A stretch of DNA of 64,000 nt from Tepidiforma bonchosmolovskayae (GCF_008838325.1 NZ_CP042829.1:2232001-2296000), one strand, 5' to 3'; positions 15,723-24,132 are shown, counted from the stretch's first letter. Translations and numbers: made by a program. Notes: generated by a model not told the origin, from the letters alone.

Positions 15723-16103
15723 CTACAGGCGCGTGTCCCGCTCGAACTCGCCATTCGCGAGCGCCGTCAGCCGCTGCGCCAGCACGCGGCTCCCCTTCCG
15801 GACTGGCTCGAACCGCCACGCCAGCGCCTCCTCGAACACCTCCGCCGTCGCCCGCGGCACCGCCCCTTCCCGGGCCATAATCCACGCACCCGCCAGCAGC
15901 CGCAGGTGATACAGGGTCGCCCCCCGGTACATCCCCGCGTCGAGCGCCTCCACCAGCTCGGCAAACTCCGCCGCCACCCGCTCGGCAAGCGCTGCCGCCG
16001 GCTGCTTCACCATCGGGTCGCGGTCGACCACCCGCCCGAAAGACGTCATCAGCCTGCCGTAGATGTCATCGGTAATCCGCGGACGGCGCCGAAACCACGC
16101 CAC
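15723..16103 (-). CDS. Hypothetical protein, 126 aa
   Basis: Not recognised. It is a soluble, helical, Arg/Ala-rich protein beginning MAWFRRRPRITDDIYG; the middle contains LVEALDAGMYRGATLYHLRLLAGAWIM. There are no cysteine pairs or clear membrane spans. The start is GTG at 16103. The gene overlaps the 3' end of yqeC by 38 bp on the same strand, so it is probably co-transcribed with it. Codon use looks like that of its neighbours. Confidence 0.6.
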   Translation of the reverse strand: MAWFRRRPRITDDIYGRLMTSFGRVVDRDPMVKQPAAALAERVAAEFAELVEALDAGMYRGATLYHLRLLAGAWIMAREGAVPRATAEVFEEALAWRFEPVRKGSRVLAQRLTALANGEFERDTRL

Positions 16104-16839
16104 CTTGCCTCACCTCGTGCACGATTCCTGCGTGCGCCGTGGCGACCACCACGCGCACATACCCGCCGGCCTGCAGCCGCTCTGCCAGCGCAAACGCTGC
16201 CGCCGAAGGCGCCCCCGGCGTGTTCACCAGCGCGCAGAGCCGGGCCCCTGCCGGGACGCCTTTCCGCCCGCCAGCCGGGTGAAGCAGCACCCTTGCCGCC
16301 GCCTCTGCGTCGACCGGCGCCCCTGGGTGCAGGCCCGCGAGCGGCCCCGCCAGCTCCGGCCGGTGGACCCACCGCGCGTCGAGCGGCTGCCCCAGCACCG
16401 CAGCCCCCACGCAGACCACCACGGCGGTGGCCCCCGCCGGGATGACCGGCTCGTGCGCCGCCGGCGCCTTGAACGGGCGGTGCGCCGACCCGTCCGCTTC
16501 CACCAGCACCAGCCGGCCCGGGCCCGCCAGCAGGTCGACGGCATCGGGCGCGAACCCGAGCATCCGCCCTCGTTCGCCCCGGCCGGAGATGAGCGTGACC
16601 GCGTCGTGCTCGGCCAGGGCTGACGCTGCCCGCGCAGCCAGTTCGCCCGACTCGGCCGTCACCACCGGCGGCATCGGCAGGCCTGCCGGCTGCGTGAACT
16701 TCACCGTCGTGGTCACCGCCGCGGGGATGCCCCGCTCCCGCGCTTCGAGGGCCAGCCGGAACAGCAGCGACGTCTTGCCCCCGCCGCCGACCGCCGCCAC
16801 CATGTCTCCCGGAGCGAAACCGAATGCGTCCAGCAGCAT
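16066..16839 (-). CDS. yqeC: YqeC-like molybdenum hydroxylase maturation protein
   Basis: 257 residues. The N-terminal P-loop VGGGGKTSLLFRLALEA at ~17 is the YqeC hallmark. Later motifs are TVKFTQP, LVLVEADGSAHRPFKAP (Walker-B-like, EADGS) and EPVIPAG. YqeC proteins accompany selenium-dependent molybdenum hydroxylases and molybdenum cofactor genes. The divergently transcribed mobA starts only 22 bp away, which supports a molybdoenzyme role. I chose the ATG at 16839 because a TAGAAT box ends 7 nt upstream. The longer reading frame to 17205 runs antisense through mobA and is rejected. Confidence 0.85.
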   Translation of the reverse strand: MLLDAFGFAPGDMVAAVGGGGKTSLLFRLALEARERGIPAAVTTTVKFTQPAGLPMPPVVTAESGELAARAASALAEHDAVTLISGRGERGRMLGFAPDAVDLLAGPGRLVLVEADGSAHRPFKAPAAHEPVIPAGATAVVVCVGAAVLGQPLDARWVHRPELAGPLAGLHPGAPVDAEAAARVLLHPAGGRKGVPAGARLCALVNTPGAPSAAAFALAERLQAGGYVRVVVATAHAGIVHEVRQGGVVSAPSADYR

Positions 16840-16846
16840 CCCTTCG

Positions 16847-16856
16847 ATTCTACGGT
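16847..16856. promoter_or_regulatory. Overlapping divergent -10 boxes of yqeC and mobA
   Basis: On the minus strand TAGAAT (16852-16847) ends 7 nt before the yqeC ATG. On the plus strand TACGGT (16851-16856) ends 5 nt before the mobA GTG. The two boxes share two bases, so polymerase could occupy only one promoter at a time. Confidence 0.5.
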
Positions 16857-16861
16857 GCCCC

Positions 16862-17479
16862 GTGAGCCGCGGCCTCGAAGCCGTCATCCTCGCCGGGGGC
16901 CGCAGCACCCGCTTCGGCCGCGATAAGGCCTCCGCACCGCTCCGCAGCCGGCCCCTCCTCCAGTGGGTCGCGGAGGCCGTCGCGCCGGCGGTCGACCGTA
17001 TCGTGGTCGTCCGCGCCCCCGGCCAGCTGCTCCCCGCGCTCGGCCAGCCCATCCCGGTCGACCTCGTCGACGACGAATTCCCGGGCCTCGGGCCCCTCGC
17101 CGGCCTTGCGACCGGCCTCGCGGCGGTCGCGGCCCCGCTCGCGTTCGCGTGCTCCTGCGATGCCCCGCTCATCGCGCCCGCCCTCGTTGCGCGCCTCGCC
17201 GACATCGCCCGCGCCGCCTCCGCCGATGTCGTCTGTCCGCGGGTCGGCGGCTTCCCCCAGCCGCTGGTCGCCGTCTACCGGGCCGCAACCTGCGCCCCGG
17301 CCTTCCGCCGTGCAGTCGAGGCTGGCGCTGGCGGCCTCCGCATCCTCGCCGCCTACGCAGGCCTCCGCGTCGTCGAACCCGGCGAAGCCGAGCTCAGCCC
17401 CGTCGACCCCGGCCTGCGCAGCTTCCTCAATGCCAACACGCCGGACCGGTTGGCCGAGATCGATGCCCTGCTCGGGTAA
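16862..17479 (+). CDS. mobA: Molybdenum cofactor guanylyltransferase
   Basis: A 205-residue nucleotidyltransferase. LAGGRSTRFGRDKASAPL at ~10 is the GTP-binding loop of MobA, and DEFPGLGPLAGLATGL is the molybdopterin/GTP segment. ACSCDAPLI holds the metal-binding aspartate (the usual CDxP reads CDAP here). It attaches GMP to Mo-molybdopterin for DMSO-reductase-type enzymes. A related role as MocA (CMP) for xanthine-dehydrogenase-type enzymes is possible given the yqeC neighbour. The start is GTG at 16862 with no Shine-Dalgarno, in the leaderless pattern. Confidence 0.87.
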   Translation: MSRGLEAVILAGGRSTRFGRDKASAPLRSRPLLQWVAEAVAPAVDRIVVVRAPGQLLPALGQPIPVDLVDDEFPGLGPLAGLATGLAAVAAPLAFACSCDAPLIAPALVARLADIARAASADVVCPRVGGFPQPLVAVYRAATCAPAFRRAVEAGAGGLRILAAYAGLRVVEPGEAELSPVDPGLRSFLNANTPDRLAEIDALLG

Positions 17480-17513
17480 TTTCCCCTGCGAATGCCAGCC
17501 CGCTCACCCTCGG

Positions 17514-17541
17514 TTGACAGGCCTAGGGGGCACCCTAAGAT
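17514..17541 (+). promoter_or_regulatory. Consensus-like promoter of the AAA ATPase gene
   Basis: TTGACA (17514-17519), a 16-nt spacer, then TAAGAT (17536-17541). This is the best -35/-10 pair I found in the window. The expected start is near 17548, about 133 nt before the GTG. Confidence 0.7.
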
Positions 17542-17547
17542 TGAGCC

Positions 17548-17680
17548 AGAGGCCCGGTACCCTCGAAAGTTCCGGGCGCACTGCCAGCGGCAGTGTCCGG
17601 GAACGGGCTTGCGCCACGGGGCGCCGCCCCTCCATCGGCTCCCGGCATCCCGCCGGTAACCTCATCGGAGTGGCACACCA
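17548..17680 (+). promoter_or_regulatory. Structured 5' leader of the AAA ATPase mRNA
   Basis: Arms at 17569-17585 (GTTCCGGGCGCACTGCC) and 17589-17604 (GGCAGTGTCCGGGAAC) can form a long hairpin with a 3-nt loop and one internal mismatch/bulge. A second short GC hairpin lies around 17617-17630. There is no T-tract. I do not recognise a known riboswitch. Confidence 0.4.
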
Positions 17681-19081
17681 GTGACGACACTCGAACGCCC
17701 CCGCACCGTTGGCGAACTTCGTGCCTCCGGCTACCGCGTCCTCCCCGTCCGCGAGGAGATGCGGAAGAACCTCATCGCGAAGATCCGCGCCGGCGAAACC
17801 CTCTTCCCGGGCATCTACGGCTACGACGACACCGTCATCCCCCACATCGTCAACGCCATCCTCGCCGGCCAGGACATCATCTTCCTCGGCGAGCGCGGCC
17901 AGGCGAAATCCCGGATCATCCGCTCCCTCGTCAACCTCCTCGATGAGGAGATCCCCATCCTCGCCGGCTGCGAAATCCCCGAGGACCCGTTCAACCCCAT
18001 CACCCAGGCTGGCCGCGACCTGATCGCCGAGAAGGGCGACGACGCCCCCATCGAGTGGCTCCCCCGCGACAAGCGCTATGGTGAGAAGCTCGCCACACCC
18101 GACATCACCATCGCCGACCTCATCGGCGAAGTCGACCCCATCAAGGTCGCGGAAGGCCGCTACCTCAGCGACGAGCTCACCATCCACTACGGCCTGATCC
18201 CCCGCACCAACCGCGGCATCTTCTGCATCAACGAGCTCCCCGACCTCGCCGAGCGCATCCAGGTCGGCCTCCTCAACATCATGGAGGAGCGCGACGTCCA
18301 GATCCGCGGCTACCGCATCCGCCTGCCGCTCGACGTCTTCATCGTCGCCTCCGCCAACCCTGAGGACTACACCAACCGCGGCCGCATCATCACGCCGCTC
18401 AAGGACCGCTACGGCGCCCAGGTGCGCACCCACTACCCGACCCGCATCGAACACGAGATCGACATCATGGAAGCGGAGCACCATCCGGTGCCGGCCGACT
18501 TCGACGTCGCCGTCCCGCAGTACATGAAGGAGATCATCGCCGAGATCAGCCGGCTCGCCCGCCGCAGCCCCGATATCAACCAGCGCTCCGGCGTCAGTGT
18601 CCGCGCCTCCATCGCCAACTACGAATCGATGCTCGCCAATGCCCTGCGGCGCGCCATCATCACTGGCGAAGACCGCGTCGTCCCGCGCGTCAGCGACCTC
18701 CCCTACGTCGTCCCGGCCCTCTCCGGCAAGGTCGAGTTTGAAACCGTCGAAGACGGCCGCGAGGACCAGATCATCGAGAAGCTCATCCAGGGCGCCGTTG
18801 TCGCCGTCTTCAACCGCTCGTTCAACCTCGGCGAACTGGAGCAGGTCGTGAACCGCTTCAAAGCCGGCGTGGCCGTCGAAGTCGGCGACATGGTTCCCTC
18901 CCGCGAACACGCCGCCGTCGCCCGCCAGATCGAAGGTCTCATGCCGGCTGTGGAGAAGCTCGGCGGGGCCGGCAGCGACGCCGAAACCGCGGCCGCCGTC
19001 GAGTTCATCCTCGAAGGGCTCCACCTCAACAAGCGGCTCAACAAGGACCGCGTCGGCGGCAAGACCCAGTACCGCGGCTGA
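17681..19081 (+). CDS. MoxR/ChlI-like AAA ATPase
   Basis: 466 residues, resembling magnesium chelatase subunit I and MoxR ATPases. The Walker A region reads FLGERGQAKSRIIRS (Ala where the canonical Gly precedes Lys-Ser) and the Walker B region reads IFCINELPDLAERIQ (Asn-Glu rather than Asp-Glu). The sensor 1 segment is VASANPEDYTNRGRI. Residues ~105-185 form an insertion with WLPRDKRYGEKLATPDITIADLIGEVDPIKVAEG. The C-terminus is helical. These ATPases usually remodel a complex with a von Willebrand A protein; none is adjacent here. The start is GTG after a structured leader. The role is unknown; chelatase function is not supported without subunits H and D. Confidence 0.82.
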   Translation: MTTLERPRTVGELRASGYRVLPVREEMRKNLIAKIRAGETLFPGIYGYDDTVIPHIVNAILAGQDIIFLGERGQAKSRIIRSLVNLLDEEIPILAGCEIPEDPFNPITQAGRDLIAEKGDDAPIEWLPRDKRYGEKLATPDITIADLIGEVDPIKVAEGRYLSDELTIHYGLIPRTNRGIFCINELPDLAERIQVGLLNIMEERDVQIRGYRIRLPLDVFIVASANPEDYTNRGRIITPLKDRYGAQVRTHYPTRIEHEIDIMEAEHHPVPADFDVAVPQYMKEIIAEISRLARRSPDINQRSGVSVRASIANYESMLANALRRAIITGEDRVVPRVSDLPYVVPALSGKVEFETVEDGREDQIIEKLIQGAVVAVFNRSFNLGELEQVVNRFKAGVAVEVGDMVPSREHAAVARQIEGLMPAVEKLGGAGSDAETAAAVEFILEGLHLNKRLNKDRVGGKTQYRG

Positions 19082-19085
19082 TGGC

Positions 19086-19628
19086 GTGACAGCAACGACC
19101 GTCCGCATCCGCGCAATCGAACCCCAGGGCCCCCTCTTCGAGGGGGCCATCGCGGTCTACGGCGACGCCTTCGCTGAACCGCCCTACAGCGACCTCGACC
19201 GCGGCCGCGAGGTCCGCGCCCGCATCCGGGATACCCATCGCTACCGCAAGGGCTTCCGCTTCCTCATCGCCGAATCCGCCGATGGCGAAGTCTGCGGGAT
19301 GGCCTACGGCTACCACGGCGAGGACGGCCAGTGGTGGCACGATGCCGTCGTCCGCTGGGTCGGGCCACGGGTCGCCGCCGACTGGCTGAGCGACGCCTAT
19401 GAAGTCGTCGAAGTCGCCGTCGCACCCGACGCGCAGGGCCGCGGAGTCGGCAGCGCGCTCGTCAACGCCCTCCTCGACGGCCTCACCGAGCGGACCGCCG
19501 TCCTCAGCACCCGTACTGACAGCCGCGCCCACGAACTGTACGCACGCCTCGGCTTCGAGTACCTCGCCGAAATGACCTTCACCGCCGGCGGCTGGCCGTT
19601 CTACATCATGGGCCGCCGCCTCCGCTGA
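19086..19628 (+). CDS. GNAT family N-acetyltransferase
   Basis: 180 residues. The acetyl-CoA motif A is VEVAVAPDAQGRGVGSALVNALLDG (R/Q-x-x-G-x-G/A present as QGRGVGS). The C-terminal motif is ARLGFEYLAEMTF. An N-terminal ~45-residue segment (GAIAVYGDAFAEPPYSDLDRG) resembles GNATs that act on small molecules. The start is GTG 4 bp after the ATPase stop, so co-transcription is likely. The substrate is unknown. Confidence 0.85.
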   Translation: MTATTVRIRAIEPQGPLFEGAIAVYGDAFAEPPYSDLDRGREVRARIRDTHRYRKGFRFLIAESADGEVCGMAYGYHGEDGQWWHDAVVRWVGPRVAADWLSDAYEVVEVAVAPDAQGRGVGSALVNALLDGLTERTAVLSTRTDSRAHELYARLGFEYLAEMTFTAGGWPFYIMGRRLR

Positions 19629-19666
19629 CCGTAACCCGCACCGGCAGTACTGTTGAGTACGTCCCC

Positions 19667-20002
19667 ATGCCCGACGCCGAGACATTCCGCTGCATCAAAT
19701 GCCGGAGCACCGTCGATACCCTCGCCTTCGGCACAACCCAGCGGAACCACTGCAACCAGTGCCTCTGGAGCCGCCATGTCGACAACTTCCCGGGTGACCG
19801 GAAGGCAGCCTGCGGCGGCCCCATGGAGCCCCTCGCCGTTTTCGTCGCCCCCGACGGCGAGTGGATGCTGATTCACCGCTGCAAGTCCTGCGGCGTCCTC
19901 CACGAAAACCGCATCGCCGGTGACGACAACCTCATGGTCCTCATGGCCATCGCCGCCCGGCCCCTCGCCAACCCTCCCGTCCCGCTGGAGTACCTGCCGT
20001 GA
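19667..20002 (+). CDS. RNHCP domain zinc-ribbon protein
   Basis: 111 residues with four Cys pairs or near pairs: FRCIKCRS, RNHCNQCLWSRHVD, KAACGGPM and IHRCKSCGVLHENRIAGDDN. This is the RNHCP family arrangement (R-N-H-C-x-x-C-L-W-S-x-H-V-D), seen in Actinobacteria and Chloroflexota. Its function is unknown and nucleic-acid binding is a guess. The ATG at 19667 follows GAGTACG without a convincing Shine-Dalgarno. Its stop overlaps the GTG of tesB, indicating coupling. Confidence 0.85.
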   Translation: MPDAETFRCIKCRSTVDTLAFGTTQRNHCNQCLWSRHVDNFPGDRKAACGGPMEPLAVFVAPDGEWMLIHRCKSCGVLHENRIAGDDNLMVLMAIAARPLANPPVPLEYLP

Positions 20003-20862
20003 CCCGTAGCCGCGCCCTCGACCTGCTCCTCCAGAACCTCCAGCTTGAACGGCTCGACCGGGACCTCTTCCTCGGCCAGCCCGGCCCCGGCACCGGCCGC
20101 CTCTTCGGCGGCCACGTCGCAGCGCAGTCGGTCATGGCCGCCGGCCTCACCCTCGAGCCCGGCGCCGGCTACATCCACTCCCTCCACGCCTACTTCCTCA
20201 AGGGCGGCACCCACGATGTCCCCATCCGCTTCGTCGTCGACCGAATCCGCGACGGGCGCACCTTCTCGACCCGTCACGTCGTCGCCTACCAGGGTGGCGA
20301 AGCCATCTTCGACCTGAGCGCGTCCTTCGCCCGGCCCGAAGACGGCGTCGCCCACCAGGACGTGATGCCCGCCGCTCCCCCGCCCGATGGCCTCCCCGAT
20401 TGGGAGGAGGTCCGCGGCGAAATCCTTGAAGACGCCGAACGCCGCCGCCGCTCCCAGCCCATCGAAATCCGCGTCGTCGACCCCGACCTCCCCGGGGAGC
20501 GCCTGCCCGCCCGGCGCCGCATCTGGATGCGCCCCAACGGCGAACTCCCCGACGACCCCCTCATCCACGCCGCCGTGCTCACCTACGCCAGCGACCGCAC
20601 CCTCCTCTCCACCGCCGCGCGGCCTCACGGCCTCACCTGGGGCCGCCGCATGTCCGCCAGCCTCGACCACGCCGTCTGGTTCCACGGCCCCGTCACCTTC
20701 AACGGCTGGGTCCTCTACGCCAGCGAAAGCCCCGTCGCCCGCCACGCGCGCGGGCTCATCTTCGGCTCGATCTGGACGCCGAACGGGCTGCGCATCGCCT
20801 CGGTCGCACAGGAGGGGCTCATCCGCATCCCCCGCGACCGCACCGAAGACGCCGTCCCCTAG
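19999..20862 (+). CDS. tesB: Acyl-CoA thioesterase II
   Basis: 287 residues with two hotdog halves. The first contains GRLFGGHVAAQSVMAAG and SLHAYFLKGG, followed by DRIRDGRTFSTRHVVAYQGG. The second contains ASLDHAVWFHGPV, with the catalytic Asp, and HARGLIFGSIWTPNGLRIASVAQEGL, with the catalytic Gln. Length and ending match TesB (about 285 aa). It hydrolyses medium- to long-chain acyl-CoA, draining the CoA ester pool. The start is GTG at 19999, overlapping the RNHCP stop. Its TAG shares CTAG with the convergent pdhC stop. Confidence 0.93.
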   Translation: MTRSRALDLLLQNLQLERLDRDLFLGQPGPGTGRLFGGHVAAQSVMAAGLTLEPGAGYIHSLHAYFLKGGTHDVPIRFVVDRIRDGRTFSTRHVVAYQGGEAIFDLSASFARPEDGVAHQDVMPAAPPPDGLPDWEEVRGEILEDAERRRRSQPIEIRVVDPDLPGERLPARRRIWMRPNGELPDDPLIHAAVLTYASDRTLLSTAARPHGLTWGRRMSASLDHAVWFHGPVTFNGWVLYASESPVARHARGLIFGSIWTPNGLRIASVAQEGLIRIPRDRTEDAVP

Positions 20863-22151
20863 AGCGCCAGCGTCGCCGGCTGCTCCAGGATCGCCTGGAT
20901 CTCCTTGATGAACCGCGCCCCCTCGACGCCGTCGGTCACCCGGTGGTCGGCGCTGAGCGCCACCTTCATTACCTGCCGGACGACAATCTCCCCGTCCCGC
21001 ACGACCGGCTTCGGCATGACCGAGCCGACGCCCAGGATGGCGGCCTGCGGCGGGTTGATGATGCCGATCAGCGTCTCCACGCCGTAGGCGCCCAGGTTCG
21101 TGATCGTGAACGTCCCCTCGCCGTACTCGGCCGCCGTCAGCTTCCCGGCGCGCGCCCGTTCGATGAGGTCCTTGGTCTCCTGGGCGATCCGCCCCAGTGA
21201 TTTCGCCTGGCAGTCCAGCACCGCCGGTGCAATCAGCCCCTCCTCGAGCGCGATGCCGATGCAGATGTTAATCCGCTCGTGCATCCGCAGCCCCTCTTCC
21301 GAGTACGCCGCGTTGAACTTCGGGTGCCGCTCCAGCGCCAGCGCGCACGCCTTCACGATCAGGTCGTTGATCGTCACCTTCTGCCCCTCGGGCAGCCCGG
21401 CATTCAGCTGCGACCGGAACGCCAGCGCGTCCGTCATGTCGATGTCGAGCGTCAGGTAGTAGTGCGGCTGCGTCTGCTTCGAGAGCGTCATCCGGTGCGC
21501 GATCGCCTTGCGCATCTTCCCGAGCTCGACCGCTTCCGGCGCTGCTGCCGCCGGCGCAGGAGCCGGCCGGGCCGGGGCAGGAGCGGGTGTCGCAGGACGC
21601 GCCGCCGCGGGTGCCGCAGCCTGGGCCGGGGCGGCCGGCCTTGCGGCCAGCGCCGCGATCGCGGCCTCGACATCCCGGCGCAGGATCCGCCCGTCCGGGC
21701 CCGAGCCCTTCAGGGTCCGGATGTCGATGCCGGCCTCGCGCGCGATCTTCCGCGCGACCGGGCTGATCCGGATCCTCTCGTCCGCTCCCTCCCCGTCCGG
21801 AGCGGTGGCGACCGCCGGTTCCGCCGCCCGGGCAGCGGCCTTCAGTTCCGGCTCAATCTCCCGCTTCGCCGGCGGCGGCACGGGCTTCCGCTCAACCTCC
21901 GGCGCAGCTTCCGAGGGGTCGCCGAGGATCGCGATGACGTCCCCCACCGGCACGATGTCGCCCTCGTTGGCCACCAGCTTCAGAATCGTCCCCGATTCGA
22001 ATGCCTCGAGCTCCACCGTCGCCTTATCGGTCTCGATCTCGGCGATGACGTCCCCACGCCGCACGGTGTCGCCCACCTGCTTCAGCCAGCGGACGAGCGT
22101 CCCCTCGACCATGTCCGCGCCCATCTGGGGCATCGTCACTTCAATCGTCAC
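20859..22151 (-). CDS. pdhC: Dihydrolipoyl acetyltransferase (E2) of pyruvate dehydrogenase
   Basis: 430 residues. One lipoyl domain (~1-78) has the lipoyl-lysine in EIETDKATVELEAF. A Pro/Ala linker leads to the peripheral subunit-binding domain (RISPVARKIAREAGIDIRTL, ~130-165). A second Ala/Pro-rich linker (~170-205) then leads to the catalytic domain, ending with LSADHRVTDGVEGARF (His and Asp of the acyltransferase). It passes acetyl groups to CoA. The start is GTG at 22151, with AAGGAG overlapping the pdhB stop 6 nt upstream. It is the last gene of the operon. A branched-chain 2-oxoacid E2 is the alternative. Confidence 0.92.
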   Translation of the reverse strand: MTIEVTMPQMGADMVEGTLVRWLKQVGDTVRRGDVIAEIETDKATVELEAFESGTILKLVANEGDIVPVGDVIAILGDPSEAAPEVERKPVPPPAKREIEPELKAAARAAEPAVATAPDGEGADERIRISPVARKIAREAGIDIRTLKGSGPDGRILRRDVEAAIAALAARPAAPAQAAAPAAARPATPAPAPARPAPAPAAAAPEAVELGKMRKAIAHRMTLSKQTQPHYYLTLDIDMTDALAFRSQLNAGLPEGQKVTINDLIVKACALALERHPKFNAAYSEEGLRMHERINICIGIALEEGLIAPAVLDCQAKSLGRIAQETKDLIERARAGKLTAAEYGEGTFTITNLGAYGVETLIGIINPPQAAILGVGSVMPKPVVRDGEIVVRQVMKVALSADHRVTDGVEGARFIKEIQAILEQPATLAL

Positions 22152-22154
22152 GGC

Positions 22155-23138
22155 TCACTCCTTGAACATCCCGAGGACCGCCTCGACCACGTCCTCCTCC
22201 GATGGCAGCGCGTAGAACTCGAGGTTGCGATTGTAGGGCAGCGGCACATCCTTGCAGGCCACCCGCGCCACCGGCGCATCCAGCCAGTCGAAGGCCCGCT
22301 CCATAATCTGCGCCGCCAGCTCGCCCCCGAAGCCGCCGAACTTCCACGCGTCTTCCACGACCACTGCGCGGTTCGTCTTCTTCACCGAAGCAACGACGGT
22401 GTCGATGTCCAGCGGCCGGAGCGTTCGCAGGTCGATCACCTCGGCGCTGATCTCCTCCTGCTCTTCCAGCAGCTGCGCCGCCCGGATCGCCTGGTGCACG
22501 CTCCCGCTGTAGCCCACGATCGTCACGTCCGTGCCCTCGCGCACCACGTTCGCCACCCCGAACTCGACCAGGAAGTCCGGGTCGTCCGGCACTTCGCCGC
22601 GCAGGCCGTAGTTCGCCGTGTGCTCGATGAAAATCACCGTGTTTTCGTCGCGGAACGCCCGCTTCAGCAGCCCCTTCGCGTCCGCCGGCGTCGATGGGCA
22701 TACCACCTTCAGCCCGGGGAAGTGCGCGTACAGCCCTTCGAGGCTGTGGCTGTGCGTGGCCGCCAGCTGCGAACCGCCGCCGCTCGCCATCCGGATGACC
22801 AGCGGCACGTTGATCTGCCCGTTCGACATGTGCAGCAGCTTCGCCGCGTTGTTCACAATCTGATCCAGCGCGAGGAAGCTGAAGTTGATGGTCATAATCT
22901 CCACCATCGGGTGCATCCCGCCCATCGCCGCGCCGATGCCGATGCCGACGATGGCCGATTCGGCGATGGGGGTATCGCGCACCCGCTCTTCGCCGAACTC
23001 CTCCAGCAGCCCTTTGGTCACGGCGTACGACCCGCCATAGAGGCCGATGTCCTCGCCGAGCAGGAAGATCCGCTCGTCGCGCAGCATCTCCTCGCGCAGC
23101 GCCTCCCGCAGCGCGTCGCGCATCCGCATCTCAACCAA
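22155..23138 (-). CDS. pdhB: Pyruvate dehydrogenase E1 component, beta subunit
   Basis: 327 residues. The N-terminal ALREALREEMLRDERIFLLGEDIG and EERVRDTPIAESAIVGIGIGAA motifs are typical of E1-beta, as is the transketolase C-terminal domain with VVVEDAWKFGGFGGELAAQI. With PdhA it forms the heterotetrameric thiamine diphosphate-dependent decarboxylase. The TTG at 23138 is preferred because AAGGAG lies 7 nt upstream, at the end of pdhA. An ATG at 23129 is possible. It overlaps the pdhA stop by 8 bp. 2-oxoacid specificity (pyruvate or branched-chain) cannot be settled from motifs. Confidence 0.92.
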   Translation of the reverse strand: MVEMRMRDALREALREEMLRDERIFLLGEDIGLYGGSYAVTKGLLEEFGEERVRDTPIAESAIVGIGIGAAMGGMHPMVEIMTINFSFLALDQIVNNAAKLLHMSNGQINVPLVIRMASGGGSQLAATHSHSLEGLYAHFPGLKVVCPSTPADAKGLLKRAFRDENTVIFIEHTANYGLRGEVPDDPDFLVEFGVANVVREGTDVTIVGYSGSVHQAIRAAQLLEEQEEISAEVIDLRTLRPLDIDTVVASVKKTNRAVVVEDAWKFGGFGGELAAQIMERAFDWLDAPVARVACKDVPLPYNRNLEFYALPSEEDVVEAVLGMFKE

Positions 23139-24132
23139 TCGCCGGCTCCTTGTACAGGTGGTCGAAGAGCGTCTCCAGCGCCGGCTGCGGGCTCCGCTCG
23201 GCGAACTCGACCGCCTCGTTCACCACCGCTTCGGCCCGTGCTTCGATCTCCGCATAGCCGGCATCGTCCAGCATCCCGGCGTCCGTCATCTGTCGGCGGA
23301 GCCGGTCGATGCAATCGCGCCGCTTCGCCTCTTCAATCTCCTCCTTCAGCCGGTACAGCTCCGGGTCGGCCATCGAGTGGCCGCGGTACCGGTACGTCAT
23401 CGCCTCGATGAAGTACGGGCCCTTCCCCGCGCGCGCGTGGGCCACCGCCTCGCGCGTCGCTTCGTAGACGGCCAGCACATCCATGCCGTCCACCGTCACG
23501 GCCGGCATGTTGTACGCTGCCGCTAGCTTCGGAATCTCGGTCGAAAGCGACGCCTTGAACGGCACGCCCATGCCGTACAGGTTGTTCTCACAAAAGAAGA
23601 TGGTCGGCGTGTTCCACAGCACCGCCATGTTGAGCGCCTCGTGAAACTCGCCCTCGCCCACGCTCCCGTCACCGAAGATGCACAGCGTCACGAAGTCCTC
23701 GCGCCGCATCTGGGCCGCCACGCCGAGCCCGACCGCAAGCGGCAGGTGCGCGGCAACGATGGCGTACCCGCCGAGAAACCCTTTCTCGACGTCGTACAGG
23801 TGCATCGAGCCGCCGCGCCCGCCCGCGACGCCCGTGGCCTTGCCGAACAGCTCCGCCATCACCCGGTTCGGGTCGAGCCCCCGTGCCAGGGCGTGCCCGT
23901 GGTCGCGGTAGTGCGTCAGGATCTTGTCCCTCGGCTCCAGGCAGTTGATCGAACCGACCGCGCACGCCTCCTGCCCCGTGTACAGGTGAAGGAAGCCGCG
24001 AATCTTGCCCTTCGTGTACAGCTCTCCGCATTTCTCCTCGAAACGGCGGATGAGCACCATCTGGTACAGGAACAGCCCCAGCTGCTCTGCCCCCAGTTCG
24101 TGCATCAGGTCCTTGCGGGTTTCCGTGGTCAC
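23131..24132 (-). CDS. pdhA: Pyruvate dehydrogenase E1 component, alpha subunit
   Basis: 333 residues. The thiamine-diphosphate motif starts FGDGSVGEGEFHEALN and ends with the Asn of FFCENNLYGMG. HLYDVEKGFLGGYAIVAAHLP carries the conserved His near the active site. RYRGHSMADPELYR is the phosphorylation-loop-equivalent segment. The start is GTG at 24132 with AAGGAG 10 nt upstream; GTGA overlaps the lpd stop. It works with PdhB to decarboxylate the 2-oxoacid and acylate the lipoyl arm of PdhC. Confidence 0.93.
   Translation of the reverse strand: MTTETRKDLMHELGAEQLGLFLYQMVLIRRFEEKCGELYTKGKIRGFLHLYTGQEACAVGSINCLEPRDKILTHYRDHGHALARGLDPNRVMAELFGKATGVAGGRGGSMHLYDVEKGFLGGYAIVAAHLPLAVGLGVAAQMRREDFVTLCIFGDGSVGEGEFHEALNMAVLWNTPTIFFCENNLYGMGVPFKASLSTEIPKLAAAYNMPAVTVDGMDVLAVYEATREAVAHARAGKGPYFIEAMTYRYRGHSMADPELYRLKEEIEEAKRRDCIDRLRRQMTDAGMLDDAGYAEIEARAEAVVNEAVEFAERSPQPALETLFDHLYKEPAIG

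Noticed and set aside
17548..17680. Cobalamin or other known riboswitch before the AAA ATPase
   Set aside because: I cannot find the conserved core (e.g. a B12 box). It is only a hairpin-rich leader.
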